DNA from: Planctomycetaceae bacterium
GTDB lineage: Bacteria; Planctomycetota; Planctomycetia; Planctomycetales; Planctomycetaceae
Assembly: GCA_020638955.1 (NCBI GenBank)
Contig: JACKHO010000008.1
Location: forward strand, 349,051-413,050
Length of the DNA stretch: 64,000 nt
Direction of reading: 5' to 3'
Part shown: positions 8,576 to 17,519 of the stretch, in pieces
Layout of the letters: the number at the start of each line of letters is the position of its first letter
Numbering within the stretch: the first letter of the stretch is position 1
Position numbers and translations under genes: made by a program
The notes under the pieces: model-generated
Seen by the model: the letters and a program-made list of their open reading frames with translations, nothing else
The model's database searches: none
Told to the model about the DNA's origin: nothing

Positions 8576-9520
8576 TCAGGGCACAACTTCCGAAATGTCC
8601 TGTGTGACATCAGCTCGGGGAGTGTGTACTGTGAATGACTTACAACCGGCTGGGAGACGGAATCGAAACTTGCCGGGGAGGCCGTCGGAGTAGTTTTTTA
8701 CTTCCTGGCCTTTGTCGTCGAGAATGGTCGCATTGGGGGCGACAATTTTGTCTTCGGTCATCAGTTCGCCGAACACGGCTCCGAGAATGTCATCCTGATC
8801 CTTCATGTGAGCGGCAATACCGCTGCTGAACAGGTCAACTTCTTCTGCGAGGTCGGTCCCTTCGAACATGTCGTCGAAGCTTTCAAGCTGGTCCGCATCG
8901 ACTTCCTGTCCGACTCCAATGAGCACGAACTTCAGCGTATCCTTGGCCCGGGTTCCATCCTCGTACTGCTTGACGAGTTTCTTGCCGAGTTCCATGCAGT
9001 AGTTCTTACTGTCTTCTTCGTCCTGGATGAATCCGTCGGTGATAATGACAGCCAATGTCCATTCAGAGTCTTTGTCGACTTCATCGACAATGTGTTTCAG
9101 GACGGGCAACAGGTGGGTGCCTTTGCCCCATTTCTTTTTCTTCGGACCGGTGATCGGGGCTGTGTCGCAGCCATCTTCGTCGAACTCACCAATCATTTCG
9201 GTTTCGTCGCCCTGGCCCAAAGCCCAGTAGAGCATGGGGACGGTGCCGCTTTTGGATGCTTCCGTGAGAATGCTACCGAGCTTGCGAGCCACCTTCTCAA
9301 CGTAGTTAGGCTTTGGTTCGGAGAAGACATCACCCTCTTCCCCGTACATTTCTTTAATGGAGCGGGAAGCGTCGAGAGCGAGACAAACGCGCGATTCACC
9401 TTCGCCGACCAGATCTTCCACCTTGGGCATAATGCAGGCGACGACTTCCAGTGAGCCATCGGGCTGCTTCAGAACGTTGACGTCAGCCAATGGACGTACG
9501 GTGCGGGTGATTTTAGCCAT
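8576..9520 (-). CDS. Copine/TerF-like vWA-domain protein, first gene of the vWA/PP2C/kinase run
   Basis: 314 residues with a vWA domain: MIDAS motif LALDASRSIKEMYG and IITDGFIQDEED. The C-terminal block IVAPNATILDDKGQEV then YSDGLPG is shared with the paralogue at 7430-8482. It is rich in Asp and Glu. It is the most upstream gene of the minus-strand run; the 209 bp upstream of it contain a TTGACA box on the minus strand (9632-9627), but no convincing -10 element at normal spacing. It presumably works with the downstream TerY-like proteins, kinase and phosphatase. Confidence 0.82.
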   Translation of the reverse strand: MAKITRTVRPLADVNVLKQPDGSLEVVACIMPKVEDLVGEGESRVCLALDASRSIKEMYGEEGDVFSEPKPNYVEKVARKLGSILTEASKSGTVPMLYWALGQGDETEMIGEFDEDGCDTAPITGPKKKKWGKGTHLLPVLKHIVDEVDKDSEWTLAVIITDGFIQDEEDSKNYCMELGKKLVKQYEDGTRAKDTLKFVLIGVGQEVDADQLESFDDMFEGTDLAEEVDLFSSGIAAHMKDQDDILGAVFGELMTEDKIVAPNATILDDKGQEVKNYSDGLPGKFRFRLPAGCKSFTVHTPRADVTQDISEVVP

Positions 9521-9729
9521 GCTCGGTTCCTTGCCTCACATTGATCAGATGTGGCCTCAACAATTGTTCTCTCGTGGCCGTTGCGAAAACGGAACACTCA
9601 TGTAGCGTCGCGTGACACTGCTCAATTGTCAACGCACTAGCACTGCCGTTGCGTCGAAATGCAGCAGGTCAACTCTCGGTTCGGACGCAGATTGGCCCAA
9701 CGTGTTCCACGCAGTTGGCGGAATGCAAA

Positions 9730-10614
9730 TTAGAAACCCGCTGTCTGCAATTCTTCCAGCAACTCGTTCTGGCTGGTTGCCGAAAGTCGCGCGTTAGGCA
9801 ATCTGGGTGGACCGACATTCACGCCCTGCCGCTTCATCAACGCTTTCGCCGATGCCATGTAGCCCCGTTTGACGAGGATGTCGACCAGCCTGATGGACTG
9901 AATTTGGTACTTCCTTGCCGTTTCGAAATCGCCTTGGGCGTAGGCCTCCATCAGTTTCAAGTAAATGCTCGCCGCGAAGTTGTACGTGCTGCCGACCGCG
10001 CCCGTGGCACCGCAGGCGAGTGCCGGGAGCAGCATTTCGTCAACACCCCACAGGATGTCGAACCGATCACCAAATTCGCTCAGGCATTTCTGAAAGACAA
10101 TAAGGTCTGGGTTGGTGAACTTCAGGCCGGCAAGTGTTGGTATGGCGTCGGCTGCCTGCCGCAGGAATTCCACCATCGACAGCGACACGTTGGTCATGCT
10201 GGGAATGTCGTAGAAATAGAACGGCGTGTTGGGAGCAGCGGAGGCGACGAGTTTGCAGCAGTCAACAAGCGTGCTGACATTGCCGGGCTTAAAGTAACTG
10301 GGGGCCAGCATCGCAATGGCCTTTGCACCGTGCTGCTCTGCGTGGGCGGCGAGAGTTCGCGAGTTCTCCAGGCAGTTTTCACCGACGTGGACAATGACGT
10401 CGAGGCCTGAATTGTGAGTGACTTCGGCCCAGCGCACCGCGAATTGCAGGCGTTCCTCGGTGGTCAAGGAGTGACTTTCTCCTGTAGTGCCGCAAATGAA
10501 CGCGGCCTGAACCTTGTTCGTCACCAGGTGACTGGCCTGAGTTTCCACGACGTCCAAATTGATTGAGGTGTCGTCGTGGAAGGGAGAATGCGTGGCTGCG
10601 ATGAGTCCGGTCAT
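9730..10614 (-). CDS. N-acetylneuraminate lyase / DHDPS-family aldolase
   Basis: 294 residues, the usual length for the DHDPS/NAL class I aldolase family. The substrate-carboxylate motif GTTGES (near residue 43), the YDIP tyrosine motif (around residue 135) and the Schiff-base lysine in GLKFTN (around residue 165) are all present. The GLKFT context fits N-acetylneuraminate lyase-like members better than DapA. Such enzymes cleave or form 2-keto-3-deoxy sugar acids with pyruvate. No dap or sialic acid genes are adjacent. It is separated from the vWA run by 209 bp and is divergent from the SDR gene. Confidence 0.82.
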   Translation of the reverse strand: MTGLIAATHSPFHDDTSINLDVVETQASHLVTNKVQAAFICGTTGESHSLTTEERLQFAVRWAEVTHNSGLDVIVHVGENCLENSRTLAAHAEQHGAKAIAMLAPSYFKPGNVSTLVDCCKLVASAAPNTPFYFYDIPSMTNVSLSMVEFLRQAADAIPTLAGLKFTNPDLIVFQKCLSEFGDRFDILWGVDEMLLPALACGATGAVGSTYNFAASIYLKLMEAYAQGDFETARKYQIQSIRLVDILVKRGYMASAKALMKRQGVNVGPPRLPNARLSATSQNELLEELQTAGF

Positions 10615-10824
10615 CGGATGGGATCTTCATGGTCGAGAGTGGGAATGAACGCTTCGTCGCTGGTTGCTCGGATGTGATCTCGCAAACGGTCAACGCAGGC
10701 TCAATGTATCTCGGCGTCTTGAAAATGGCGATGGAGAACGATGTTCGGGACTAACTCGGAATTTGCTGGCGAAGTGGCATTGTCGGCTATAATGAGGGGA
10801 CGTGAACTTGCAGGAGGAAGAGCC

Positions 10825-11568
10825 ATGAGTGAATTGAATGCTGTGGTGACCGGAGGAGCCGTCCGGATTGGCCGGGCAATTGCGCTACGTATGGCCGTGG
10901 CGGGGTGGAATGTGTGCATTCATTACGGTCAGTCGGAACGGGAGGCGAAACAAACCGTTTCCGAACTGGAACTGCTGGGGGTGAAGGCGACCTGTGTGCC
11001 GGCTGACCTCAACCAACCGGTGTCGGCTGCAAAGCAGGTTTTCCAGCATGCGTCGGACAAGCTGGGGGCGGTGTCTTGTTTGATTAACAACGCGGCCATT
11101 TTTCGAGAAGGAACATTGGCGTCGACGACCGAGTTGGAATGGGATGCGCACTTCGAGACGAACGTGAAGGCCCCGTTCTTTCTTTCGCAAGAGTTCGCTC
11201 GGCAGTGCCGCAAGGGCGGGAGTATTATTAATCTCATCGACTGGCGTGGCACGCATCCGGTTCCGGGGCACGTTGCCTATGCTCAGACAAAGAGTGCACT
11301 CGTTGCCCAGACGCGATTGCTGGCCCAAGAATTGGGCCCGGATATTCGAGTCAACGGCATTGCGCCCGGAGCAATTCTTCCACCGCCCGGTAAGGGACAG
11401 GAAGTGCTGGAGACACGTGCTGTTCGAAATCCTTTACGCCGTGTGGGCGCGGCAGATGACATTACCCGGACAGTCATGTTTCTGCTTGAGTCACCGTTCA
11501 TTACTGGCGAAATCGTCCACGTATCGGGCGGAGAACATTTGGCCGCTGGCAAAAGCTATGGAGCATAG
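10825..11568 (+). CDS. Pteridine reductase / FolM-like short-chain dehydrogenase
   Basis: 247 residues from the ATG at 10825, chosen because a perfect AGGAGG Shine-Dalgarno sits at 10812-10817; an in-frame start at 10741 lacks one. The cofactor motif TGGAVRIG corresponds to the TGxxxRxG form of pteridine reductases. The usual catalytic Ser is replaced by Asp in IINLIDWRG, as in PTR1/FolM, followed by YAQTK (Tyr and Lys of the active site) and IRVNGIAPG. NADPH-dependent reduction of dihydropterins or a related substrate is likely. It stands alone, divergent from the aldolase gene, with 210 bp between them. Confidence 0.83.
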   Translation: MSELNAVVTGGAVRIGRAIALRMAVAGWNVCIHYGQSEREAKQTVSELELLGVKATCVPADLNQPVSAAKQVFQHASDKLGAVSCLINNAAIFREGTLASTTELEWDAHFETNVKAPFFLSQEFARQCRKGGSIINLIDWRGTHPVPGHVAYAQTKSALVAQTRLLAQELGPDIRVNGIAPGAILPPPGKGQEVLETRAVRNPLRRVGAADDITRTVMFLLESPFITGEIVHVSGGEHLAAGKSYGA

Positions 11569-11607
11569 CTGCCTGCGGTTTGAGACGCTGTTCCAGTAAT
11601 GACCTGG

Positions 11608-14600
11608 CTACTGGGCATTCGGCGTGTCTGTCTCCAGCGGAAATGCGGGAGGCTCGGCTTCACTCGCTTGTTCTGCCTGACGTTGCGTGTCGTCGCCGTC
11701 TTCCTCGAAGACAACGTCGGCAACTGAATGGGCGAACGTCGATACGCCCGTGAAGTAAATGCGGTTTTCGTCGAACTTGAGCGTCCCTGTCGAACGAGAC
11801 TGATCGTCGATACCACGTTTGGCTTCGCGCACTTTGACGGAATTGCGTGAGCCTATGGTCCACAGCAGCGGCTGGTCAGATGGTGAAATGAGGCTCTGCT
11901 CCATTTTCATTTCGGTCTTGAAGCCTTTCGGGGCGTAGCTGAAATAACTTTCGGACCAGGGGTCGACGGCGAACAAGTCGGGCGTTTCTTTGAGGTCCAG
12001 GATGGTGTCGGGAAAGTTCCCGTGGTCACGCCGATGCGCCTGCAGCAAGAGAATGAGTTGTGTGGCTCGCTCGCAGGCCACGGCGTCGTGGTAGGTGTTC
12101 ATGTTCCAGGATTCGCCCGTCGTCATTTCCTGCAGGATGGGATCATAGACAGCGCCCGGTAAAAGGAAGTATGAAGTGGAAATCCAGCGCTGCAGTTGAA
12201 TCGCTTTTTGTGATTGCATCGGATTCGGAGCGGCGTTTGGTTGCAGTGTTGTGTTGAGCGACTCCAGTGTCAGGAAAGCCACGAGGCGTCGGCAACGATT
12301 GCGTTCGGCCCAGGAAAGTGGTGAACGCAAAACTGCTTCGAATCCAGTCTCACCCATTGCGTCGTCCGCTCCCATGTGATCCCAAAGCGGGCCGCCTCCC
12401 TGATAGAACTGGTCGAACACGACGTACCGGGCGTACAACATTTTGGTTGGCAGTGGCCCGACATTTCCCACAATGTCTTCAACCTGCTGCCGCGTCTGCC
12501 GGAGTTGATCGGCTGTGACGTCGGGATGTGCCGCCCACCGCTGCAGGCCAGCGAGACCTCGGCGCTCACCCTGAATGGCCATGATCCAACCCGGCCAGTC
12601 AGTCGCCTGATGGCTCAGGTAGCGTTCCAGTTTGACTGCGAGCAGGAATGTCTCTCTCGCTGCTTCGGTATCGCCAGCGGCGAGTTGTTCGTTTCCTTCA
12701 TCTTCCAGAATTGCCGCGACTCCAATAGTGAGCCTGCCGTCTTGCCCAACTCGCAGTTCGATGGGAATGTTGTCCTTGAATCGGAACGGAATGTCTTGCG
12801 TTGTGCAGTTGAGTTCAGCGTCGAGTTCTGCGATGCGATGTACCAGAAAACGACCGTCTGGCTTTCGGCCTTCGACAACTGTTGCAGCGTAGTTGTAGTT
12901 ACTGGACGTAATACCGTTGCGGCAGAACTTCGCCAACTCCATCCAGGCGTCTCTCCAGTGCCCCTGAGGTTTTCGGTTCAGGTCAAAAGCTTCCTGGACG
13001 ACGGAGTCATAACTTTGCGGGTGTGCCGGTGGTATGACGGCACCGGGAACGGATGCAAACTGAGTGGATGAAACAGGCGGCGGTGGATAGTTCAGTGCGA
13101 CGAACGGCGTCGTGGGAACGGGGAATGCTCGCAGTGACCAGCCGACGAATGAAATCAATACGACAGGCAGGAAAATCCAACCCAATTGAATGAACGAGGC
13201 GCGTCGCACCGGGCGCTGCTCGTACCAAATGTGCCCGGTGTATCGAGTGGCAAAGAATGGCGCCAGCACGAGCGGCCACAATGTGGCGAAGTGTGGCAGG
13301 TCCAACATCGCCACAACGACCACCAGGATGTACAGAATCCAGGAGGCAATCGCCGCACCACCCCAGGCAAGGAGACTGCTGCGGAACCAGTAACTGCTGA
13401 GTTGTCCAATCCCGAATAGCCCGAGCAGGAAGCTGAACAAAAGCGAGGCCCGAATGGCAATGTCTTCCGACAGAGAAATCCCAGGATAGAAGACGTGAGG
13501 GTTTAGGCCGTTGACGTCTCCCCGATGTGGCGCGTGAACTTCACCGAGAACATGGAATATACTGGGAGCAATTTCGTGCCCGTATTGTGACGTTTGGCGA
13601 AAGACGGGGTGAAATCTCGACACGTCGGCGGCCCAGTCGAACAGTAACAGCCCAATGGCGACAGCCATTGTCGCGGGAAGCCAGGTCAAAGTTTTCGCGA
13701 GCCAGACGGTTCGGACAGGAATGCCACGCTGTGCCAGAAACTGCTTGACGTCGTCGCGGTGGTCATCGCGAAATGTTTTGAGTCCGAACTCGAGCAGCAT
13801 GACGAAGAAGACAAGCCAGAACCAGGGGATGTAAGGGGAGAAACACGAGAGGCAAATGGCAGCAGCGCCAACGCCGCCCCAGAGCCAGACATGTGGCACG
13901 AGAGCCCGCATTTCTCGCCAAACCAGCATTGACCACGTGCGGGATGCTACTGAGTCTTGATTTGCCGCCCGTTCTAGGCGGGCAGCGAGTTTAATTGACC
14001 CCAGAATTCGTTGGATGCGTTCCGAAATGCGCTGTATGTATCCCGCCTTGGCCTTCGCTGTCGTTGCCTCACTTTGCGGAGCGGCGGAAGTTGTCGGGCG
14101 GTATGAAATTCTCCAAGGGATGACGGTCCCTTTGCGCATCCAGTTGATGGCCATCGGCCAACTGATGAGGGCGATGAGTATCTGGAATGCAAAGTGTGGG
14201 ACGAGTCGATGCGTACTTGTTTCAGCAATATCTGACATAATGGCTTCAGCGAACAGGACGCTGACCGCCGTGACAAACAAGGCGGGCATGACCTTGCGAA
14301 TTGCGAGCGACCAGAAGACGCCCCAAACCGCAGCCGCGACAGCGACTTCAGTGAACTGCATGACTTCCTTCGCAGGGAAGATGAGTTCGTTGATGGAACC
14401 AGTCGCGACCAGCATGACCAGCGTTAACAAGGAAGTGGCGATTACAAACAGTCCCGTTCCGACAATGAGCCAAAGGGCTTTTGCGCCCAGGACTTTGGAA
14501 GGGGAGACCGGCAGGTGACGCAAATAGTCGGCGGTACGTTCTTCGTCTTCGCCAGCGAAGAGCATGGATCCGGAAGCTCCGGCGAAGCAAATTGTCAGCA

Positions 14601-14781
14601 CAATGGGAATGGCCGTCAGACCAGATCCCAGTTGTTCAGTTCCGGTTCTGCCGAAACTGATGAGCGCAAATACGACGACGACCAGCTGCAGCAGGAACAC
14701 GCCTGCGACGAGGCTGAGCCACAGCGTGCGCTGGGTGCGGTACTCTTTCCAGAAAAGATGATAACTGGCTGAACGAGTCAT
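11608..14781 (-). CDS. ABC-2 type permease fused to a large C-terminal domain
   Basis: 1057 residues. About residues 1-240 and 290-550 each contain a cluster of hydrophobic helices (for example LSLVAGVFLLQLVVVVFALI near 19-38), as in ABC-2 permeases; the first half has the EDEERTADYLRHLPVSPSKVLGAK segment typical of that family. From about residue 560 a soluble region of roughly 500 residues follows, with YFLLPGAVYDP and a late beta-rich stretch that resembles type II pseudopilin-like C-termini seen in planctomycete proteins. It lies 75 bp downstream of the ABC ATPase gene under GntR control. The fused domain is probably extracytoplasmic; its function is unknown. Confidence 0.8.
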   Translation of the reverse strand: MTRSASYHLFWKEYRTQRTLWLSLVAGVFLLQLVVVVFALISFGRTGTEQLGSGLTAIPIVLTICFAGASGSMLFAGEDEERTADYLRHLPVSPSKVLGAKALWLIVGTGLFVIATSLLTLVMLVATGSINELIFPAKEVMQFTEVAVAAAVWGVFWSLAIRKVMPALFVTAVSVLFAEAIMSDIAETSTHRLVPHFAFQILIALISWPMAINWMRKGTVIPWRISYRPTTSAAPQSEATTAKAKAGYIQRISERIQRILGSIKLAARLERAANQDSVASRTWSMLVWREMRALVPHVWLWGGVGAAAICLSCFSPYIPWFWLVFFVMLLEFGLKTFRDDHRDDVKQFLAQRGIPVRTVWLAKTLTWLPATMAVAIGLLLFDWAADVSRFHPVFRQTSQYGHEIAPSIFHVLGEVHAPHRGDVNGLNPHVFYPGISLSEDIAIRASLLFSFLLGLFGIGQLSSYWFRSSLLAWGGAAIASWILYILVVVVAMLDLPHFATLWPLVLAPFFATRYTGHIWYEQRPVRRASFIQLGWIFLPVVLISFVGWSLRAFPVPTTPFVALNYPPPPVSSTQFASVPGAVIPPAHPQSYDSVVQEAFDLNRKPQGHWRDAWMELAKFCRNGITSSNYNYAATVVEGRKPDGRFLVHRIAELDAELNCTTQDIPFRFKDNIPIELRVGQDGRLTIGVAAILEDEGNEQLAAGDTEAARETFLLAVKLERYLSHQATDWPGWIMAIQGERRGLAGLQRWAAHPDVTADQLRQTRQQVEDIVGNVGPLPTKMLYARYVVFDQFYQGGGPLWDHMGADDAMGETGFEAVLRSPLSWAERNRCRRLVAFLTLESLNTTLQPNAAPNPMQSQKAIQLQRWISTSYFLLPGAVYDPILQEMTTGESWNMNTYHDAVACERATQLILLLQAHRRDHGNFPDTILDLKETPDLFAVDPWSESYFSYAPKGFKTEMKMEQSLISPSDQPLLWTIGSRNSVKVREAKRGIDDQSRSTGTLKFDENRIYFTGVSTFAHSVADVVFEEDGDDTQRQAEQASEAEPPAFPLETDTPNAQ

Positions 14782-14856
14782 GAGGACGACCTTTCAATGA
14801 GCGAAACGGGCTCGAATGTCGACGCGTTACTTCGGCAGGACGAGGAAAGGTAGAAT

Positions 14857-15780
14857 TCAGTTGGTGGCTACTACTTCCTGAGGCCTATTTGGCAATCGGT
14901 ACTCCCGCAACATGGCGAGCAAGATGTCTTCCAGGTTGGGCTGCCGAATGAGTGGTGACGGCAAATTGGAGTCGCGACAAATGTCTTGTAGTCGTCCGGC
15001 ATCCAGGTCGCGGACCATCCAGACGAGGTCATGTCCGAACGGTACGTGAGCCAAAACCTGACCGGGCATTTGCGGCGGTTTGGCCTCAACATTCGGAAGT
15101 GTGAGCACCACTTCGGTCGTGTTGCGTTTCAAGTCTTCGAGGCGTTCAATGCAGACCAGTTTTCCGTTGAGCAGAATGGCGACGACATCGGCGACTCGTT
15201 CGACTTCGTTGACCTGATGGCTCGACAGGAACACCGTACGGCCGGCTGATGCGACATCAACCATGCTTTCGAGAAACTCGCGGCGGACCAGTGGATCGAG
15301 TCCGGAGGTCGGTTCATCGAGTACAAGTAACGGTGGTTCGTGGGCCATCGAAAGTGCCAGCGCGACTTTTGCCCGCATCCCTTTGGACAGTTCGCGGATC
15401 GCTTTGCTTCCATCCACATCAAAGCGTGCGCGGAGTGCGTCGTACTTGGCTTGAAATCCGGAGGGATAAAACCCCGAGGTGAACCAGCCAATTTCATCGA
15501 CGGTCATCCATTCGTAGAGTGGAGGTCGATCAGCTACGTAGCCGACCTGCGAACGAATTTCGAGCGGCTTCTTCGCGCTGTCGAGGCCCATGACGTTGAC
15601 TGTTCCCGAGTCGGGACTGTCGAGGCCCAGCATGAGTCGGATGGCGGTTGTCTTTCCGGCACCGTTTGCCCCAAGCAGGGCAAACACGGTGCCGGGTTCG
15701 ATTTCGAAAGAGACATTGTCGAGCGCCAGAGTGTTGCCGAAGCGGCGCGTCACATTCTGGAATTGAACGATAGGAGCCAT
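14857..15780 (-). CDS. ABC transporter ATP-binding protein (GntR-linked)
   Basis: 307 residues from the ATG at 15780; the frame is open further upstream, but that part overlaps the GntR gene and lacks family similarity, while TGGAGA precedes this ATG. Walker A is GANGAGKTT, the signature is ELSKGMRAKVALAL, and Walker B is LLVLDEPTSGLDP. The C-terminal 90 residues are the variable tail of export-type ABC-2 ATPases. It should energise the large permease encoded 75 bp downstream. The order regulator, ATPase, permease is the standard YtrA-type arrangement. Confidence 0.93.
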   Translation of the reverse strand: MAPIVQFQNVTRRFGNTLALDNVSFEIEPGTVFALLGANGAGKTTAIRLMLGLDSPDSGTVNVMGLDSAKKPLEIRSQVGYVADRPPLYEWMTVDEIGWFTSGFYPSGFQAKYDALRARFDVDGSKAIRELSKGMRAKVALALSMAHEPPLLVLDEPTSGLDPLVRREFLESMVDVASAGRTVFLSSHQVNEVERVADVVAILLNGKLVCIERLEDLKRNTTEVVLTLPNVEAKPPQMPGQVLAHVPFGHDLVWMVRDLDAGRLQDICRDSNLPSPLIRQPNLEDILLAMLREYRLPNRPQEVVATN

Positions 15781-15812
15781 GTTGTGTTTCTCCAGAGAGT
15801 TGTGTGTGACTG

Positions 15813-16190
15813 TTACGCAGAAGTGGGCCAGGCCGCGTGGACGAGTTTGAGAAAATCGTCGAGCTGCAGCCCTCCCTGTTGTGCTTCGCGGACGACGGAC
15901 TCGACTCGGTCCTGCAGAATGTGACGTCGTCCCTCTCGGCATTGGTCCGGAGCGGTCGGGGCGACTGCGAGACCCGTTCCTCGAATCGGCGTGAGGATGC
16001 CGGTCTGCTGCAGTTCCCGGTAGGCTCGCGCCACCGTGTTGGGGTTCACGGCCAGTTGAGTCGCCAGTTCTCGCACGGAAGGCACGTGCTCCCCGACGAG
16101 CAGGGAGCCATTCGCAATGGCGTACGTCACCTGGCGACCAATTTGTTCATAGATGGGGACGCCGTTTGTTGCGTCAATGTGGCAAATCAT
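15813..16190 (-). CDS. GntR-family transcriptional regulator, YtrA type
   Basis: 125 residues, the short length typical of YtrA regulators. The winged-helix domain is clear: PIYEQIGRQVTYAIANGSL, PSVRELATQLAVNPNTVARAYREL and GILTPIRGTG. A C-terminal helix of about 50 residues replaces a ligand-binding domain. It is the first gene of the GntR/ATPase/permease operon (32 bp to the ATPase start). A palindrome at 16212-16237, 22 bp upstream of the start, is a likely operator, which implies autorepression. The effector is unknown; YtrA relatives respond to cell-wall-active compounds. Confidence 0.92.
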   Translation of the reverse strand: MICHIDATNGVPIYEQIGRQVTYAIANGSLLVGEHVPSVRELATQLAVNPNTVARAYRELQQTGILTPIRGTGLAVAPTAPDQCREGRRHILQDRVESVVREAQQGGLQLDDFLKLVHAAWPTSA

Positions 16191-16211
16191 TTCAGTCCTC
16201 GCTGAGCGATT

Positions 16212-16237
16212 TACTGTTCTAGTTCGATAGTACAGTA
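16212..16237 (-). promoter_or_regulatory. Likely GntR (YtrA-type) operator upstream of the ABC operon
   Basis: A 26-bp imperfect palindrome, TACTGT-n-CTA-n6-TAG-n-ACAGTA, with 18 of 26 positions self-complementary. It lies 22-47 bp before the ATG of the GntR gene, where a core promoter would be. YtrA-type regulators usually bind such inverted repeats in front of their own operon. Which exact bases form the -10 and -35 cannot be decided. Confidence 0.55.
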
Positions 16238-16313
16238 GTCGGCGGGGAGGGGGCAGTCAAGAAGAAATGTCTGTTATTTTCAGAAATGCTTCAGCGGCGA
16301 CGCGCCAGCGTGT

Positions 16314-17174
16314 TTACTGGTCGAGAGAGTCCAGTGCTTCCTGGAGAGCGGGGCCAAACTGCTGGGCACTCCAGATCGAGCGGCCGACACGCCAGCCCCG
16401 GTCCTGCAGGCTCGGATGATTCGGACGGATGTCACAAATCAGCATATCTTCCACGTGCCGCTGGGTTCTGGCGAGGATTTCCCCGTGGGGGTCAATGACG
16501 TAACTGTCGCCGTAACCGACGCCTTCGTATCCTGTTATGGACATCTCCTCGCCAACAGTGACGTTGTTTCCACGGACGAAGTAGACACTGTTTTCGACGG
16601 CCCGGGCGGTGTGGTCGGCTCGTACTTTCATGAAGTGCGAAATGAGCCCCGAGGGGCCAATGAAGTTGTAATGCGGAGCAAAAATGACCCGAGCCCCCTT
16701 GATGGAGAGAATACGCGACGGTTCGATGTAACCTCCATCTGCACAAATGATAACGCCAAATTTGACAACGCCGTCAGAGACTGTGTGACGCTCGAAAACG
16801 GGGAATTCGCGTCCCTGGGTGTGGAACTTCATGTAAGCCGCACATTTGCTGTACGCGCCCAGCAAATGGCCGCGATGAACAATGGCCGCCGTGTTGTAGA
16901 GCAACTCGCCGCGTGTTTCGTTGAATCCCACGATGAACGTCGGGTCGAACTCGGATGAGGCATGCAGAAGCTCGAGCATTTGCGGAGAATCGACGGAAAA
17001 CGCATGTTTTCGGGCTCGTTCTTCGTCGTTTTGGTAGCCGGTGAGGAAGCACTCCGGAAAGGAGACGATTTCCACGCGATCGCGTTGGGCGTCTTTCAGT
17101 CCCTGCACAACACGAGCGAGGTTGGCATCAAAGTCTCCGCTTTGTGGCTCGAACTGGCAGTGTGCGATACGCAT
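16314..17174 (-). CDS. Nitrilase-superfamily carbon-nitrogen hydrolase
   Basis: 286 residues from the ATG at 17174 (MRIAHCQFEPQSGDFDAN), which fits the family start; the frame is open 39 codons further upstream but without similarity. The catalytic triad is visible: Glu in FPECF, Lys in YSKCAAY and Cys in IICADGG. It should hydrolyse an amide or nitrile C-N bond in the cytoplasm. GWRVGRSIWSAQQ near the C-terminus is less typical. It is a single gene, divergent from the ABC export operon at 17520. The exact substrate cannot be predicted. Confidence 0.87.
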   Translation of the reverse strand: MRIAHCQFEPQSGDFDANLARVVQGLKDAQRDRVEIVSFPECFLTGYQNDEERARKHAFSVDSPQMLELLHASSEFDPTFIVGFNETRGELLYNTAAIVHRGHLLGAYSKCAAYMKFHTQGREFPVFERHTVSDGVVKFGVIICADGGYIEPSRILSIKGARVIFAPHYNFIGPSGLISHFMKVRADHTARAVENSVYFVRGNNVTVGEEMSITGYEGVGYGDSYVIDPHGEILARTQRHVEDMLICDIRPNHPSLQDRGWRVGRSIWSAQQFGPALQEALDSLDQ

Positions 17175-17519
17175 GGCTGTATTCCCGTTGTAGACGGCAA
17201 ATTCGGCAAGGATTGAACTCGCAGGATACTGTTCGTAATGCGAAATATCGCGTTCAATCTCAAATTTGCCGGTTGCCGCAATGGGGAACACGTAGGAACA
17301 ATCGGTTGCTCACTTGATTCCAACTGAGCAAATGTGGTTCCTTACCGTTGACGGTCGTTCCTCAGAACGACAACATGGAGCCATTATTGTGGGGATGATC
17401 CCTCATTTTTCATTTTCATCTCCCACGTCATTTCGCAATTCATTCGGTGTTCATTTGTTCTTAACGCAGTGTTGGTTGTCTTCTCGTTTTGAAGGCAGTC
17501 AGCGGTTTGGGGAGTTCTA
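17175..17519. other. Intergenic region between divergent nitrilase and ABC export operon
   Basis: 345 bp between two divergent genes, which should contain both promoters. The plus-strand ABC gene is preceded by TTGGGGAG about 10 bp before its ATG, a plausible ribosome binding site. A TTGACG box lies at 17347-17352, but there is no good -10 hexamer at normal spacing. No RNA gene, repeat or short gene was recognised. Confidence 0.4.

Noticed and set aside
9600..9640. Promoter for the vWA run with a perfect TTGACA at 9632-9627
   Set aside because: No acceptable -10 hexamer at 16-19 bp spacing on the minus strand; not reported as a promoter.
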